Assembly: GCA_905233845.1 (NCBI GenBank)
Contig: CAJOFH010000025.1
Location: 1 to 37,054 of the forward strand
Direction of reading: 5' to 3'
Source of the DNA: an uncultured Muribaculaceae bacterium
Lineage (GTDB): Bacteria; Bacteroidota; Bacteroidia; Bacteroidales; Muribaculaceae
Length of the DNA stretch: 37,054 nt
Shown here: positions 8,516 to 15,928 of the stretch, in pieces
Numbering within the stretch: the first letter of the stretch is position 1
Layout of the letters: the number at the start of each line of letters is the position of its first letter
Notes under the pieces: model-generated
What the model saw: the letters and a program-made list of their open reading frames with translations, nothing else
Databases searched by the model: none
What the model was told of the DNA's origin: nothing
Translations under genes and position numbers: made by a program

Positions 8516-8926
8516 CTAATTGAAGAAAAAGAAGAAGAAAGCTGCTGCCCATTCGCGGCTCATACCCTCGACATAACCAATGCAGCTGTGGTTGCTGTTC
8601 TCAACCCTACCGTCGCTGCGCACGTAGCCAATGCAGCTGTGGTTGCTATTCTCAATGCGGCCGTCGCTGCGGATGTAACCCTCGCAGCTGTGATTGGAGT
8701 TCTCGACGCGTCCATCGCTGCGTATGTATCCTATGCAGCTGTGGTTGCTGTTCTCAACGCGGCCATCGCTGCGTATATAGCCTATGCAGCTATGGTTGCT
8801 GTTTTCCACTCGGCCGTCGCTTCGCACGTAACCCACTGTGCTATGGTTGCTGTTACGCACTGTCTGAGCATTCATCGACATAACTGTCATTAGAATTGCC
8901 ACTATTGCAAACAAGAAACGTCTCAT
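8516..8926 (-). CDS. Secreted five-repeat protein, beta-flower type (copy A)
   Basis: 136 residues with a signal peptide (MRRFLFAIVAILMTVMSMNA-Q). The mature chain is five nearly identical 17-residue repeats of the form GYIRSDGRVENSNHSCI, encoded by 51-bp DNA repeats, closed by GYVEG and a tail WAAAFFFFFFN. Tandem short repeats with DG turns and the aromatic tail match what I remember as the 5-fold beta-flower proteins of Bacteroidales, of unknown function. Each repeat would give one blade, so five copies fit a closed ring. Four of the repeats end in SC and all carry NSNHS. The neighbour at 8947 has the same architecture with diverged repeats. Operon with that gene (20-base gap) and the GH3 gene. 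Confidence 0.75.
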   Translation of the reverse strand: MRRFLFAIVAILMTVMSMNAQTVRNSNHSTVGYVRSDGRVENSNHSCIGYIRSDGRVENSNHSCIGYIRSDGRVENSNHSCEGYIRSDGRIENSNHSCIGYVRSDGRVENSNHSCIGYVEGMSREWAAAFFFFFFN

Positions 8927-8946
8927 AACAATGAATGTATTTTTTG

Positions 8947-9378
8947 TTACTTAAAGAAATCAAAGAAGAAGTACGAGGCCACACGCTGGATTGAGATGCC
9001 GTTGGCATATCCCAACACATTGCCCTTGTTGTCGGCAACTTTTCCACTCTTAATGTCAATCTTGCCCAACAACTTGCTCTCACCATCGCACACCGTTCCA
9101 TCGGCATTGATATATCCCAGTCTAGTGCCTCGGTTGTCAAAAATCTGCATTTTGGTATCGATGCGACCCACAGTCTTACCTTTGGCGTTGGCGATAGTGC
9201 CATCGTTGTTAAAGAAGCCCAAAGTGGCATACTCGCTGTCGCGCACAGTGCCATTTGGTGCAATCTTGCCTGCATAGTTGTAGTTGGCATCGCGCAGCGT
9301 TTGAGCCACAGCAGTGGTGGGGCCTAAAGTGACCACCATCAGGGCCAGTATGATGATATTTCTAACCAAAGTCTTCAT
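8947..9378 (-). CDS. Secreted five-repeat protein, beta-flower type (copy B)
   Basis: 143 residues. The start at 9378 gives a signal peptide (MKTLVRNIIILALMVVTLGP...AVAQ); an in-frame ATG at 9414 would add 12 residues before it. The mature chain has five degenerate 17-18-residue units with the pattern G-x-[IF]-x-x-x-G-x-[IV]-x-[DN] (e.g. GKIAPNGTVRDSEYATL, GYINADGTVCDGESKLL). It closes with GYANGISIQRVASYFFFDFFK. The same repeat length, repeat number and aromatic tail as copy A indicate an old tandem duplication. Function unknown; probably periplasmic or surface. First gene of the operon, with a good -7 box about 45 bases upstream. Confidence 0.75.
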   Translation of the reverse strand: MKTLVRNIIILALMVVTLGPTTAVAQTLRDANYNYAGKIAPNGTVRDSEYATLGFFNNDGTIANAKGKTVGRIDTKMQIFDNRGTRLGYINADGTVCDGESKLLGKIDIKSGKVADNKGNVLGYANGISIQRVASYFFFDFFK

Positions 9379-9418
9379 TGTCGTAACTTTTAAAGTTAAT
9401 ATCACAAAATTCAAAATG

Positions 9419-9426
9419 CAAATTTA
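9419..9426 (-). promoter_or_regulatory. Promoter -7 box of the beta-flower/GH3 operon
   Basis: TAAATTTG on the minus strand, an exact match to TAnnTTTG, about 41 bases before the start at 9378. It would drive the three genes 9378 to 7366. The rest of 9427-9675 shows no gene, only a copy of the dispersed intergenic motif. Confidence 0.6.
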
Positions 9427-9536
9427 ATCAGATTTTTTGAAAAACAACGTATCGCTTATCATAAAAATATCGCTAACACATCATTTTCAACCCTCTGTAA
9501 CGTTTAGACTACGACCTTGATACAAGGTTTAACCTG

Positions 9537-9549
9537 AATCGGTCATTAG
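9537..9549. repeat. Copy of the AATCGGTCATTAG intergenic motif
   Basis: The 13-mer is identical to 1612-1624. The base context (AACC before it) is also similar (AAACCC at 1605-1610). It lies in the gene-free stretch between divergent promoters. Confidence 0.45.
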
Positions 9550-9675
9550 GATTTATGTTAGAATAGAAAAATACGATTAAGCGAGTGAAAGCTGAACTTG
9601 AGTGAGACATATCACTTTCGATGACTATATTTGTAGCTTTTTGTGCTATAATTGCGTCTAATGGAAAAAAATAGT

Positions 9676-9683
9676 TACTTTTG
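9676..9683 (+). promoter_or_regulatory. Promoter -7 box for the second DUF3667 gene
   Basis: TACTTTTG followed by C, an exact TAnnTTTG match, 24 bases before the ATG at 9708. An upstream TTG at 9681 lies within the box and is therefore not the start. Confidence 0.65.
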
Positions 9684-9707
9684 CACTTACTTAATGTAGT
9701 TAATATT

Positions 9708-10706
9708 ATGGGACAGGGACAAATAAAAAAGTACTATGAGCGTTTCAAGCGCTGGCAGCAGTTGCCTACCGACTATGAGTTTGCTAGTGATGAAATGCAA
9801 CATTGTCATAACTGTGGGCATGACTTCGCTGGCAACTACTGTCCTTATTGCTCACAAAAGGCGGGCTTGAACCGCATCAATTGGCATAGCGTGCGTCAGA
9901 GTATGATGGACATATGGGGATTAGGATCCCGTTCTTTACTCAATAGCATATGGCAATTGCTGTTGCGTCCTGGTTATCTCATCAGTGACTATATCAGCGG
10001 CAAGCGTCAGATGTGTTTTCCGCCAGTGAAGATGCTGTTTATTCTGGCGGTTGCCTATGCGCTTCTCTTTAATTGGTTGTTTCCAAACCTTGAGGCATTT
10101 GGTTATGCTGTAGATGTTAAGGAAATGGGGTTTAAAGCAGGAGATGATATGGCTAATTTGTTTAAGCCATTTTATGATTGGTATGAGACCCACTTCAGTT
10201 GGGTGATGCTGATATTGTCTTTTATTGCCATTATTCCCACATGGATTATGTTCAGTTACTCACCTCGTCACACTCGCCACACTTTGCCCGAGAGCTTCTT
10301 TATCCAAGTTCTTTTTGCCGTTTTACAGGTAGTTATTTGCATTTTGTTAATACCTTGCTGGTTTTTTCTTGGTAAATGGACCATCATTTCTGTATCATCT
10401 CTCATACTGATGTTATACTATATCGTTGGCTATATGCAATTGTTTGGTTATAATCTGTGGGGCACCCTATGGCGTCAGGCATTCGTCTTCGGTTTTGTTT
10501 TTTGTACTGCAGTAGCGCTAGCGACTTGGGCTTTCGACCTGAATCCAGCGGCAAATAATGGCACACCGACCCCGTCAGGACAGACGTTACCAGTAAAAAC
10601 CATCTTGATTACATTTTATTCCGTTGTAAGCATTATTATATTAGCCACAGGCTATATCATCAACCTCATAGCCACACGCAAGATTCGAAAGGAACAAAGA
10701 GTATAA
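9708..10706 (+). CDS. DUF3667 zinc-ribbon membrane protein (copy 2)
   Basis: 332 residues from MGQGQIKKYY. Zinc ribbon CHNCGHDFAGNYCPYC (Cys33, 36, 45, 48), then DIWGLGSRSLLNSIW, LLLRPGYLISDYISG, CFPPVKML, followed by hydrophobic segments (LFILAVAYALLFNWLF, WVMLILSFIAIIPTWIMF, VLFAVLQVVICILLIP, AFVFGFVFCTAVALATWAF, and a C-terminal helix). Same order as copy 1, clearly a paralogue, with a basic cytoplasmic tail RKIRKEQRV. The family has no established role. A zinc ribbon joined to a multi-helix membrane domain suggests a sensor or assembly factor, but that is only inference. Confidence 0.88.
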   Translation: MGQGQIKKYYERFKRWQQLPTDYEFASDEMQHCHNCGHDFAGNYCPYCSQKAGLNRINWHSVRQSMMDIWGLGSRSLLNSIWQLLLRPGYLISDYISGKRQMCFPPVKMLFILAVAYALLFNWLFPNLEAFGYAVDVKEMGFKAGDDMANLFKPFYDWYETHFSWVMLILSFIAIIPTWIMFSYSPRHTRHTLPESFFIQVLFAVLQVVICILLIPCWFFLGKWTIISVSSLILMLYYIVGYMQLFGYNLWGTLWRQAFVFGFVFCTAVALATWAFDLNPAANNGTPTPSGQTLPVKTILITFYSVVSIIILATGYIINLIATRKIRKEQRV

Positions 10707-10760
10707 TTTTTTACTTGTGGAAATTTTTCCTTCATGCCTTAAAAGTATGAAAAAATATTT

Positions 10761-10791
10761 ACGCAGCTGCCCAAAATCAGCTGCGTTTTTT
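10761..10791 (+). terminator. Terminator of DUF3667 copy 2, shared with the exporter operon
   Basis: Perfect 9-bp stem ACGCAGCTG (10761-10769) / CAGCTGCGT (10778-10786), 8-base loop, then a T run. On the minus strand the same hairpin is followed by AAATATTTTTTC, so it can stop convergent transcription too. The right arm overlaps the stop codon and last codons of the permease gene. Confidence 0.85.
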
Positions 10792-11880
10792 ATAGGTTAA
10801 CGCTGCGCCCAGGTTCATCACTACGGCGAAGGCGGCGAGGGCATAGAAGTTGTAGCGCATATCATAGAATGTCGCGCCCTTGAGAAAGACTGCACGCATA
10901 GTTGAAACAAAATAGCGTGGCGGCAAGAAATAGGTGATAATTTCGGCCCATTTAGGCATCGACTCGGTGGGAGTGAAAAGTCCACTCATAAGCATGAACA
11001 CCATCACAAAGAAGAACATGAAGAAGATGGCTTGCTGCATAGTCGATGATAGGTTTGACGCAATGAGTCCGAATCCCGAAATCACGAGAATAAATAGGAA
11101 TGCGGCGGCATAGATTGTAAGCAGACTGCCAACCGATGTGAGCCCATACACAAGCCATATAACCAGCAACGCCACCGTGAGTACAATGAATCCTGCCACC
11201 CAGTAGACTATGAGTTTGGCCAGTGTGAACGTGAATCGGCTCACAGGAGTGACGTTGATTTGCTCTATTGTTCCCGCTTCTTTCTCACCCACAAAGTTAA
11301 GTGCCGGCAAGAAACCAGTGATGATAATCATGAGCATCACAAGCAATCCTGGTATCATGAAGTTGCGATACTCAAGGGTGGGGTTGTAGCGGTTTTGAAT
11401 GGCAATAAGCTCTCCATGCTGGGTTGGCGCCATGCTGTTGCGCATCTCAGAGATTACACTTGAGAGGGTTTGAACCAGATATTGGTTTCCCAGACTTCCC
11501 TTGATGGAGTTGACGCTATTGGCACTCACATTCACCTTCTTTGGAGAACCTGTCACAAACGACTTTTCATAGTCCTGTGGTATTTCCAATATAGCGTCAA
11601 CCTCACCATCTTCGAGCTGTTTCATTGATAGGTCAAAACTCTTGGTGATGCTTTGCAGAGAGAAATAATCGTTGGCATCTATGTGGTTAATGAGCCGTGT
11701 CGAGAGTGTTGAGTGGTCATTGTCGACAATGCTCACGTTCACATGCTTGACATCCATTGTCGTCACCCAGGGCAGCACAAGCATCATCATTATTGGGAAC
11801 ATGACTACAAGCTTGGGCAGGAATGTGTTGCGCTTGAATTGCAACACCTCTTTTTTTATTAGTACTCTTAGCGTTGACAT
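10777..11880 (-). CDS. ABC exporter permease (YbhR-like)
   Basis: 367 residues, ABC-2 membrane type. One N-terminal helix (about 22-40, LVVMFPIMMMLVLPWV) is followed by a large extracytoplasmic domain (about 45-170) and five C-terminal helices (FMIPGLLVMLMIIITGFL, LIVYWVAGFIVLTVALLVIW, IYAAAFLFILVISGFGLIA, AIFFMFFFVMVFMLMSGLF and FYALAAFAVVMNLGAAL). The E-x-G-T-I-E-Q-I-N-V-T-P coupling-helix segment lies in the middle. It pairs with the similar upstream permease (3-base gap), presumably forming a heterodimer, as YbhS/YbhR do in E. coli. Last gene of the tetR-led exporter operon. The exported substrate cannot be told; related pumps export drugs, cations or other toxic small molecules. Confidence 0.9.
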   Translation of the reverse strand: MSTLRVLIKKEVLQFKRNTFLPKLVVMFPIMMMLVLPWVTTMDVKHVNVSIVDNDHSTLSTRLINHIDANDYFSLQSITKSFDLSMKQLEDGEVDAILEIPQDYEKSFVTGSPKKVNVSANSVNSIKGSLGNQYLVQTLSSVISEMRNSMAPTQHGELIAIQNRYNPTLEYRNFMIPGLLVMLMIIITGFLPALNFVGEKEAGTIEQINVTPVSRFTFTLAKLIVYWVAGFIVLTVALLVIWLVYGLTSVGSLLTIYAAAFLFILVISGFGLIASNLSSTMQQAIFFMFFFVMVFMLMSGLFTPTESMPKWAEIITYFLPPRYFVSTMRAVFLKGATFYDMRYNFYALAAFAVVMNLGAALTYKKRS

Positions 11881-11883
11881 GGC

Positions 11884-12978
11884 TTATTCGAGTTTGTCGT
11901 TAAAATTCTTCAGTGCCAGGGCAAGTAGCACGATTGTCATGACAATGAGTATCACAAAATCTTTCAGAATGGGCCCAAAAGACGCTCCTTGAATGAGCAG
12001 TTTGCGCATTGCGTCGATGTACCAGCGTGCAGGAACTATGGCACTTAAGGGTTGCAAAACAGCGGGCATATTCTCAATAGGGAACAACATTCCCGAGAGC
12101 ATCACGATGGGAAGCAGCATTACCGCTGCCGAGATAAGCAGAGCCACCACCTGTTTCTTGGCGAGTGTTGAGACAAGCAGTCCAAGCGACAGGGCGAGTG
12201 CTAGATACACAAGCGACACCAGTATCACAATCCACAGATTGTTACCCATGGGAATCTCTAGTACATACCTTGCCAGCAGTAATATGGTGGCGAGGTTGAT
12301 GCACGAGAGACCGAAGTAGGGCACCATCTTGGCAAGGATGATGCGCAACGGTCGAACAGGCGATACGAGCAGCACGTCCATCGTGCCAGTTTCTTTCTCG
12401 CGCACAATCGACACCGAAGTAAGGAGAGCACAAATCAGGATGAATACCATGCCCATTATGCCTGGCACGAAGTTGAATGCGCTTTTGAGTTGTGGGTTGA
12501 AAAGCATGTGTGTCTCAACCATTGACGAGGCGCTCATCATGTCGCCAGCGAGTATGTTGGAAAGGTATCCAGCGCCAGCTTGGGCAATATTGGTGTTGGA
12601 TGCGTCCATGATGAACTGCATAGCCGACTTTGACACGCCGTTTTGGCGCCAGTCGTTCATTATTCGGTCAAAATCGTTGGCATAAACTACTATGGCATCG
12701 ACAAGTCCAGCTCTCAAGTAATGATCTATTTCGTTGGGTGTGAGGGCTCCCTTGTAGGTGATGTATGGGTTTGCCGAGAGTTTCTCTACGTTCTGTCGCA
12801 CGCCTTCGCTCCACTGTGGCACGACAACGGCAACATTGATATTGTTTATCTCGGTCGACACGGCAAAGCCAAACAGAAGAATCTGAGCCACGGGCATCAA
12901 CAGCGCAATGAGCATCGTGCGACTGTCGCGCAAGATGTGCAATGTCTCTTTTTTCACAAACTGTAAAAAGCGTCCCAT
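11884..12978 (-). CDS. ABC exporter permease (YbhS-like)
   Basis: 364 residues, ABC-2 type. N-terminal helix (LIALLMPVAQILLFGFAV, about 24-41), extracytoplasmic domain to about 165, then five helices (GIMGMVFILICALLTSVSI, FGLSCINLATILLLA, LWIVILVSLVYLALALSLGLL, VVALLISAAVMLLPIVMLSGML and a last one near 338-356). The cytoplasmic coupling motif REKETGTMDVLLVSPVRP (about 192-209) is the usual ABC-2 signature for contact with the ATPases. Follows the second ATPase by 28 bases. Confidence 0.9.
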   Translation of the reverse strand: MGRFLQFVKKETLHILRDSRTMLIALLMPVAQILLFGFAVSTEINNINVAVVVPQWSEGVRQNVEKLSANPYITYKGALTPNEIDHYLRAGLVDAIVVYANDFDRIMNDWRQNGVSKSAMQFIMDASNTNIAQAGAGYLSNILAGDMMSASSMVETHMLFNPQLKSAFNFVPGIMGMVFILICALLTSVSIVREKETGTMDVLLVSPVRPLRIILAKMVPYFGLSCINLATILLLARYVLEIPMGNNLWIVILVSLVYLALALSLGLLVSTLAKKQVVALLISAAVMLLPIVMLSGMLFPIENMPAVLQPLSAIVPARWYIDAMRKLLIQGASFGPILKDFVILIVMTIVLLALALKNFNDKLE

Positions 12979-13006
12979 TTTATCAATGCATAGTTAAGAA
13001 ATAGTT

Positions 13007-13753
13007 TTATTCTGCTCGTTTGGCGCCACGAGCGAGGAGGCGGAACACCTCGTCGATTGATGACGCGTTGAATTGTTTCTTTAGGTTAGCAGGAGTGTCG
13101 AGGGCTTTGATTTGACCGTCTACCATCATGGTCATGCGATGGCAGTATTCGGCCTCGTCCATATAGTGAGTGGTGACGAAGATTGTGGTGCCCTCGCTCG
13201 AAGCTTGATATATCATCTCCCAGAACTGACGGCGCGTGATGGGGTCAACTCCGCCGGTGGGCTCGTCAAGGAACACTATCTCGGGTTTGTGCAAAGTGGC
13301 GACCACAAATGCCAATTTCTGCTTCCACCCCAGAGGCAAAGAGCCGACAAGAGTGTTGCGTTCCTCATAGAAGTCCAGACGCTTGAACATATCCTCGGCG
13401 CGCTCTTTCAGTTCATTGTTGGCAACGCCATATATGCCGCCAAAGAGTTCCATGTTTTCCATCACGGTGAGGTCCTCATAGAGCGAAAATCGTTGACTCA
13501 TATAGCCAATGTGACGCTTGATTTTCTCGCCTTCTTTTATCACGTCAAAGCCCGCCACTGTGCCACTGCCGCTGGTGGGGTAGCTCAAACCGCACAACAT
13601 GCGCATAGCAGTGGTCTTGCCAGCGCCATTAGCACCAAGGAAGCCGAATATCTCGCCGCGCCTCACGCTGAAGCTGATGTGGTCTACCGCCTTGAACGAG
13701 CCAAACTGCTTAGTCAAGTCTTTTACTTCTATTATATAGTCATTGTTGCTCAT
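13007..13753 (-). CDS. ABC exporter ATPase 2: intact catalytic motifs, degenerate signature
   Basis: 248 residues, one nucleotide-binding domain. Walker A GANGAGKTT (40-48), Q-loop Gln87 (GYMSQRFSLYEDLT), Walker B VFLDE (160-164) and H-loop His196 (TTHYMDEAE) are all present. The ABC signature, normally LSGGQ, reads LPLGW (139-143). A similar LPLG version occurs, as I recall, in the C-terminal half of fused YbhF/RbbA-type ATPases. With the partner at 13740 it should form a heterodimer. The start overlaps the partner's 3' end by 14 bases, so the two are translationally coupled. Confidence 0.92.
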   Translation of the reverse strand: MSNNDYIIEVKDLTKQFGSFKAVDHISFSVRRGEIFGFLGANGAGKTTAMRMLCGLSYPTSGSGTVAGFDVIKEGEKIKRHIGYMSQRFSLYEDLTVMENMELFGGIYGVANNELKERAEDMFKRLDFYEERNTLVGSLPLGWKQKLAFVVATLHKPEIVFLDEPTGGVDPITRRQFWEMIYQASSEGTTIFVTTHYMDEAEYCHRMTMMVDGQIKALDTPANLKKQFNASSIDEVFRLLARGAKRAE

Positions 13754-14663
13754 TGCTAAGGAGTTTTATGAAAACGTCTTCAATGTCGGGGACTATGGTT
13801 TTAATATCAATGTTGGAGAGGCCATTTGCAGCAAGTCGTTGATTAAGTGCAGCTGCATCAAAGCCACTGCCAGCTACCACATGGTGATACTCTCCAGCGG
13901 TATAGCAATTGGCTATGCCACTATCGTTCCGCAAGATTTTTAACAACTCATACATATTGTTGCTCTTGACACCAAATAGCTGTAGGTCATAATTGTCAAC
14001 CATGTTTTGTGGAGTGTCGATGTCGAGCACGTGGCCGTTGTTGATAAGAGCAATGCGGTCGCAACGACTGGCCTCGTCCATATAGGGTGTGGAGACGAGA
14101 ATTGACAGTCCTTGCTCCTTGAGATTGAAAAGCATATCCCAGAATTCGCTGCGCGACACAGCATCGACGCCTGTGGTGGGTTCATCGAGGAACAGCACCG
14201 AGGGTTTGTGGATAAGGGCGCAGCTAAGTGCTAATTTTTGTTTCATGCCTCCCGATAGACGGCCCGCACGACGTTTCTTGTATTTTTCTATTTGGCTGTA
14301 GATTGGAGCCACAATGTCGTAGTTCTGCTCAACTGTCACGCCAAACAGGCTGGCAAAAAACTCCATATTCTCCTCAATGGTGAGGTCGGGATAGAGCGAG
14401 AACTTGCCTGGCATATAACCAACTCGGGTTCGTATCTCTTTGTAATCTTTTGCCACATCAAGTCCATCGATTTGGGCACTGCCCTCATCGGCGTTGAGCA
14501 GGGTGACGAGAATCTTGAAAAGAGTGGTCTTGCCGGCCCCATCGGGTCCAATGAGCCCGAAAATCTCTCCTCGGCGCACGTCAAACGTCACCTTGTCGAG
14601 TGCCTTGACCGAGTCGTAGCTCTTGCTCAGCTCCCTGATTTCTATTGCCAGATCTTTGTTCAT
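13740..14663 (-). CDS. ABC exporter ATPase 1: intact signature, altered Q- and H-loops
   Basis: 307 residues: an ABC domain to about 215, then a C-terminal extension of about 90 residues (DUF4162-like position). Walker A GPDGAGKTT (39-47), signature LSGGM (136-140) and Walker B VLFLDE (156-161) are intact. The Q-loop has Gly86 instead of Gln (GYMPGKFSLYPDLT), and the H-loop reads STPYMDEA with Pro193 instead of His. It therefore probably binds ATP but hydrolyses it poorly, while lending a good signature to its partner. Overlaps hlyD by 4 bases and the second ATPase by 14. Confidence 0.92.
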   Translation of the reverse strand: MNKDLAIEIRELSKSYDSVKALDKVTFDVRRGEIFGLIGPDGAGKTTLFKILVTLLNADEGSAQIDGLDVAKDYKEIRTRVGYMPGKFSLYPDLTIEENMEFFASLFGVTVEQNYDIVAPIYSQIEKYKKRRAGRLSGGMKQKLALSCALIHKPSVLFLDEPTTGVDAVSRSEFWDMLFNLKEQGLSILVSTPYMDEASRCDRIALINNGHVLDIDTPQNMVDNYDLQLFGVKSNNMYELLKILRNDSGIANCYTAGEYHHVVAGSGFDAAALNQRLAANGLSNIDIKTIVPDIEDVFIKLLSNEQQ

Positions 14664-15928
14664 TTGAGTTTTACGTTTCCTGAGAGGCCTAGTTTCAGGT
14701 ATCCGTCATTGCGAACGGCAATCTTGACGGCATAGACAAGGTTGGCTCTTGTGTCTTTAGTCTGAATTGTCTTTGGGGTGAATTCGCTTTCGCTGGAAAT
14801 CCAAGAGACCTTACCAGTATATTCGCGAGTCTTGCCACCACCAAAGTCGGCAATGACTTTTACCTGTTGACCGAGCTTGATGTCGGCAAGTTGATCACTA
14901 GTGAAATAGGCACGCAGGTACACCGTGCTCATGTCGGCAACTTTAAACAGAGGCTTACCCGTGGTGGCAAACTCACCCCTTTGAGCATATTTAGTCAAGA
15001 TTGTGCCATTGACTGGCGAGGTGATGATGGAGTTTTGAATCTGGTTGTCGACTATGGCCCTCTGTGCGTCGATTCCACGTTTCTGCGCGTCGATTCCACG
15101 TTTCTGCGCATCTATTCCACGCTTTTGTGCATCGAGACCTCTCTTCTGTGCATCAAGTCCGCTCTTCTGAGCGTTGACACCTCGCTTTTGCGCATCCACG
15201 CCTCGCATTTGTGCGTCTACACCTCGCATCTGTGCGTCAACACCGTCTTTCTGTGCTTTGAAGCCATCGTTTTGTTTGCCTACGCTTTGGTTGCTTGATG
15301 TCAGTTGTTCCTGAGTTGCTGCAAGTTGTTTCTCAAGGACAAGAATTTGATAATTAATGTCATCGACTTGTTTTTGTGAAGCAGCATTGTCCTTTAGCAT
15401 AGCTGTGAAGCGTGCTTTTTCTTTCTTGAGGTTTTCAATCTGCTGCTTGATGCTTGCCACTTGCCGCTCGTTGTCAAGGATGCGGCTGTTGCTGGAGTTC
15501 TGGTTGGCGTCAATCTGTCGCTTGCTGATGTTGAGCTGTGACTTGTTCTCATTCATTGCGTCTTTGTTGGCGTCAAACTGGGCATTTGTGGCGTCAAGGC
15601 CTGATTGGCTCGAAGTCAGATTATCTTGATTGGCCGTCAAGTTCTCTTTATTGGCATCCAGGTTAGCTTTGCTAGCATCAAGATTGGCTTGGTTGGCGTC
15701 AAATTGGCTCTTCTGGAGCTCCAGTTGTGTCATGTCGAGATAGCCGAGTTGTGCATCTGCCTCGACTTCTTGTCCTTCCTCAACGTTGAACGACTTTATC
15801 TCGCCCGAGCATTTAGCGCTCACCACGACCTCGGTAGCCTCAAAGGTTCCTGTGGCATCCCATTCGCTTTCGTTGCTGCATGCAGTGGCGAAGATGCCCA
15901 AAGCAGCTATAAATATTACCTTTTTCAT
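14660..15928 (-). CDS. HlyD/YbhG-family periplasmic adaptor lipoprotein with heptad-repeat hairpin
   Basis: 422 residues. Lipoprotein-like signal with C17 after IFATA, followed by SNES. A biotinyl-lipoyl half (about 30-65) leads into a long coiled-coil hairpin, then the second lipoyl half (SIITSPVNGTI, about 300-310) and a beta-barrel domain (TSDQLADIKLGQQVKVIADF). The ascending arm is about ten heptads (KSQFDAN, QANLDAS, KANLDAN ... KRQIDAN, 73-142). The descending arm is about ten to eleven heptads of DAQKRG[IVL] type (220-296). Such adaptors bridge an inner-membrane ABC transporter to a TolC-type channel. Overlaps the TolC-family gene by 4 bases. Confidence 0.92.
   Translation of the reverse strand: MKKVIFIAALGIFATACSNESEWDATGTFEATEVVVSAKCSGEIKSFNVEEGQEVEADAQLGYLDMTQLELQKSQFDANQANLDASKANLDANKENLTANQDNLTSSQSGLDATNAQFDANKDAMNENKSQLNISKRQIDANQNSSNSRILDNERQVASIKQQIENLKKEKARFTAMLKDNAASQKQVDDINYQILVLEKQLAATQEQLTSSNQSVGKQNDGFKAQKDGVDAQMRGVDAQMRGVDAQKRGVNAQKSGLDAQKRGLDAQKRGIDAQKRGIDAQKRGIDAQRAIVDNQIQNSIITSPVNGTILTKYAQRGEFATTGKPLFKVADMSTVYLRAYFTSDQLADIKLGQQVKVIADFGGGKTREYTGKVSWISSESEFTPKTIQTKDTRANLVYAVKIAVRNDGYLKLGLSGNVKLK
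15045..15262 (-). repeat. 21-bp tandem repeats in the adaptor gene
   Basis: About nine to ten tandem 21-base units, each encoding a heptad such as DAQKRGI; plus-strand unit GCGTCGATTCCACGTTTCTG plus C at the well-conserved end. Neighbouring copies at 15065-15125 are nearly identical, suggesting recent expansion by slippage, while distal copies are more diverged. Confidence 0.8.

Noticed and set aside
8570-8850. Regular 51-base DNA repeats that could suggest a CRISPR-like array
   Set aside because: The units are contiguous, without unique spacers, and translate on the minus strand into 17-residue protein repeats with a signal peptide before and a tail after them.
15045-15262. 21-base tandem repeats as a possible noncoding minisatellite
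   Set aside because: They are in frame in the adaptor gene and encode coiled-coil heptads matching those of the other arm.
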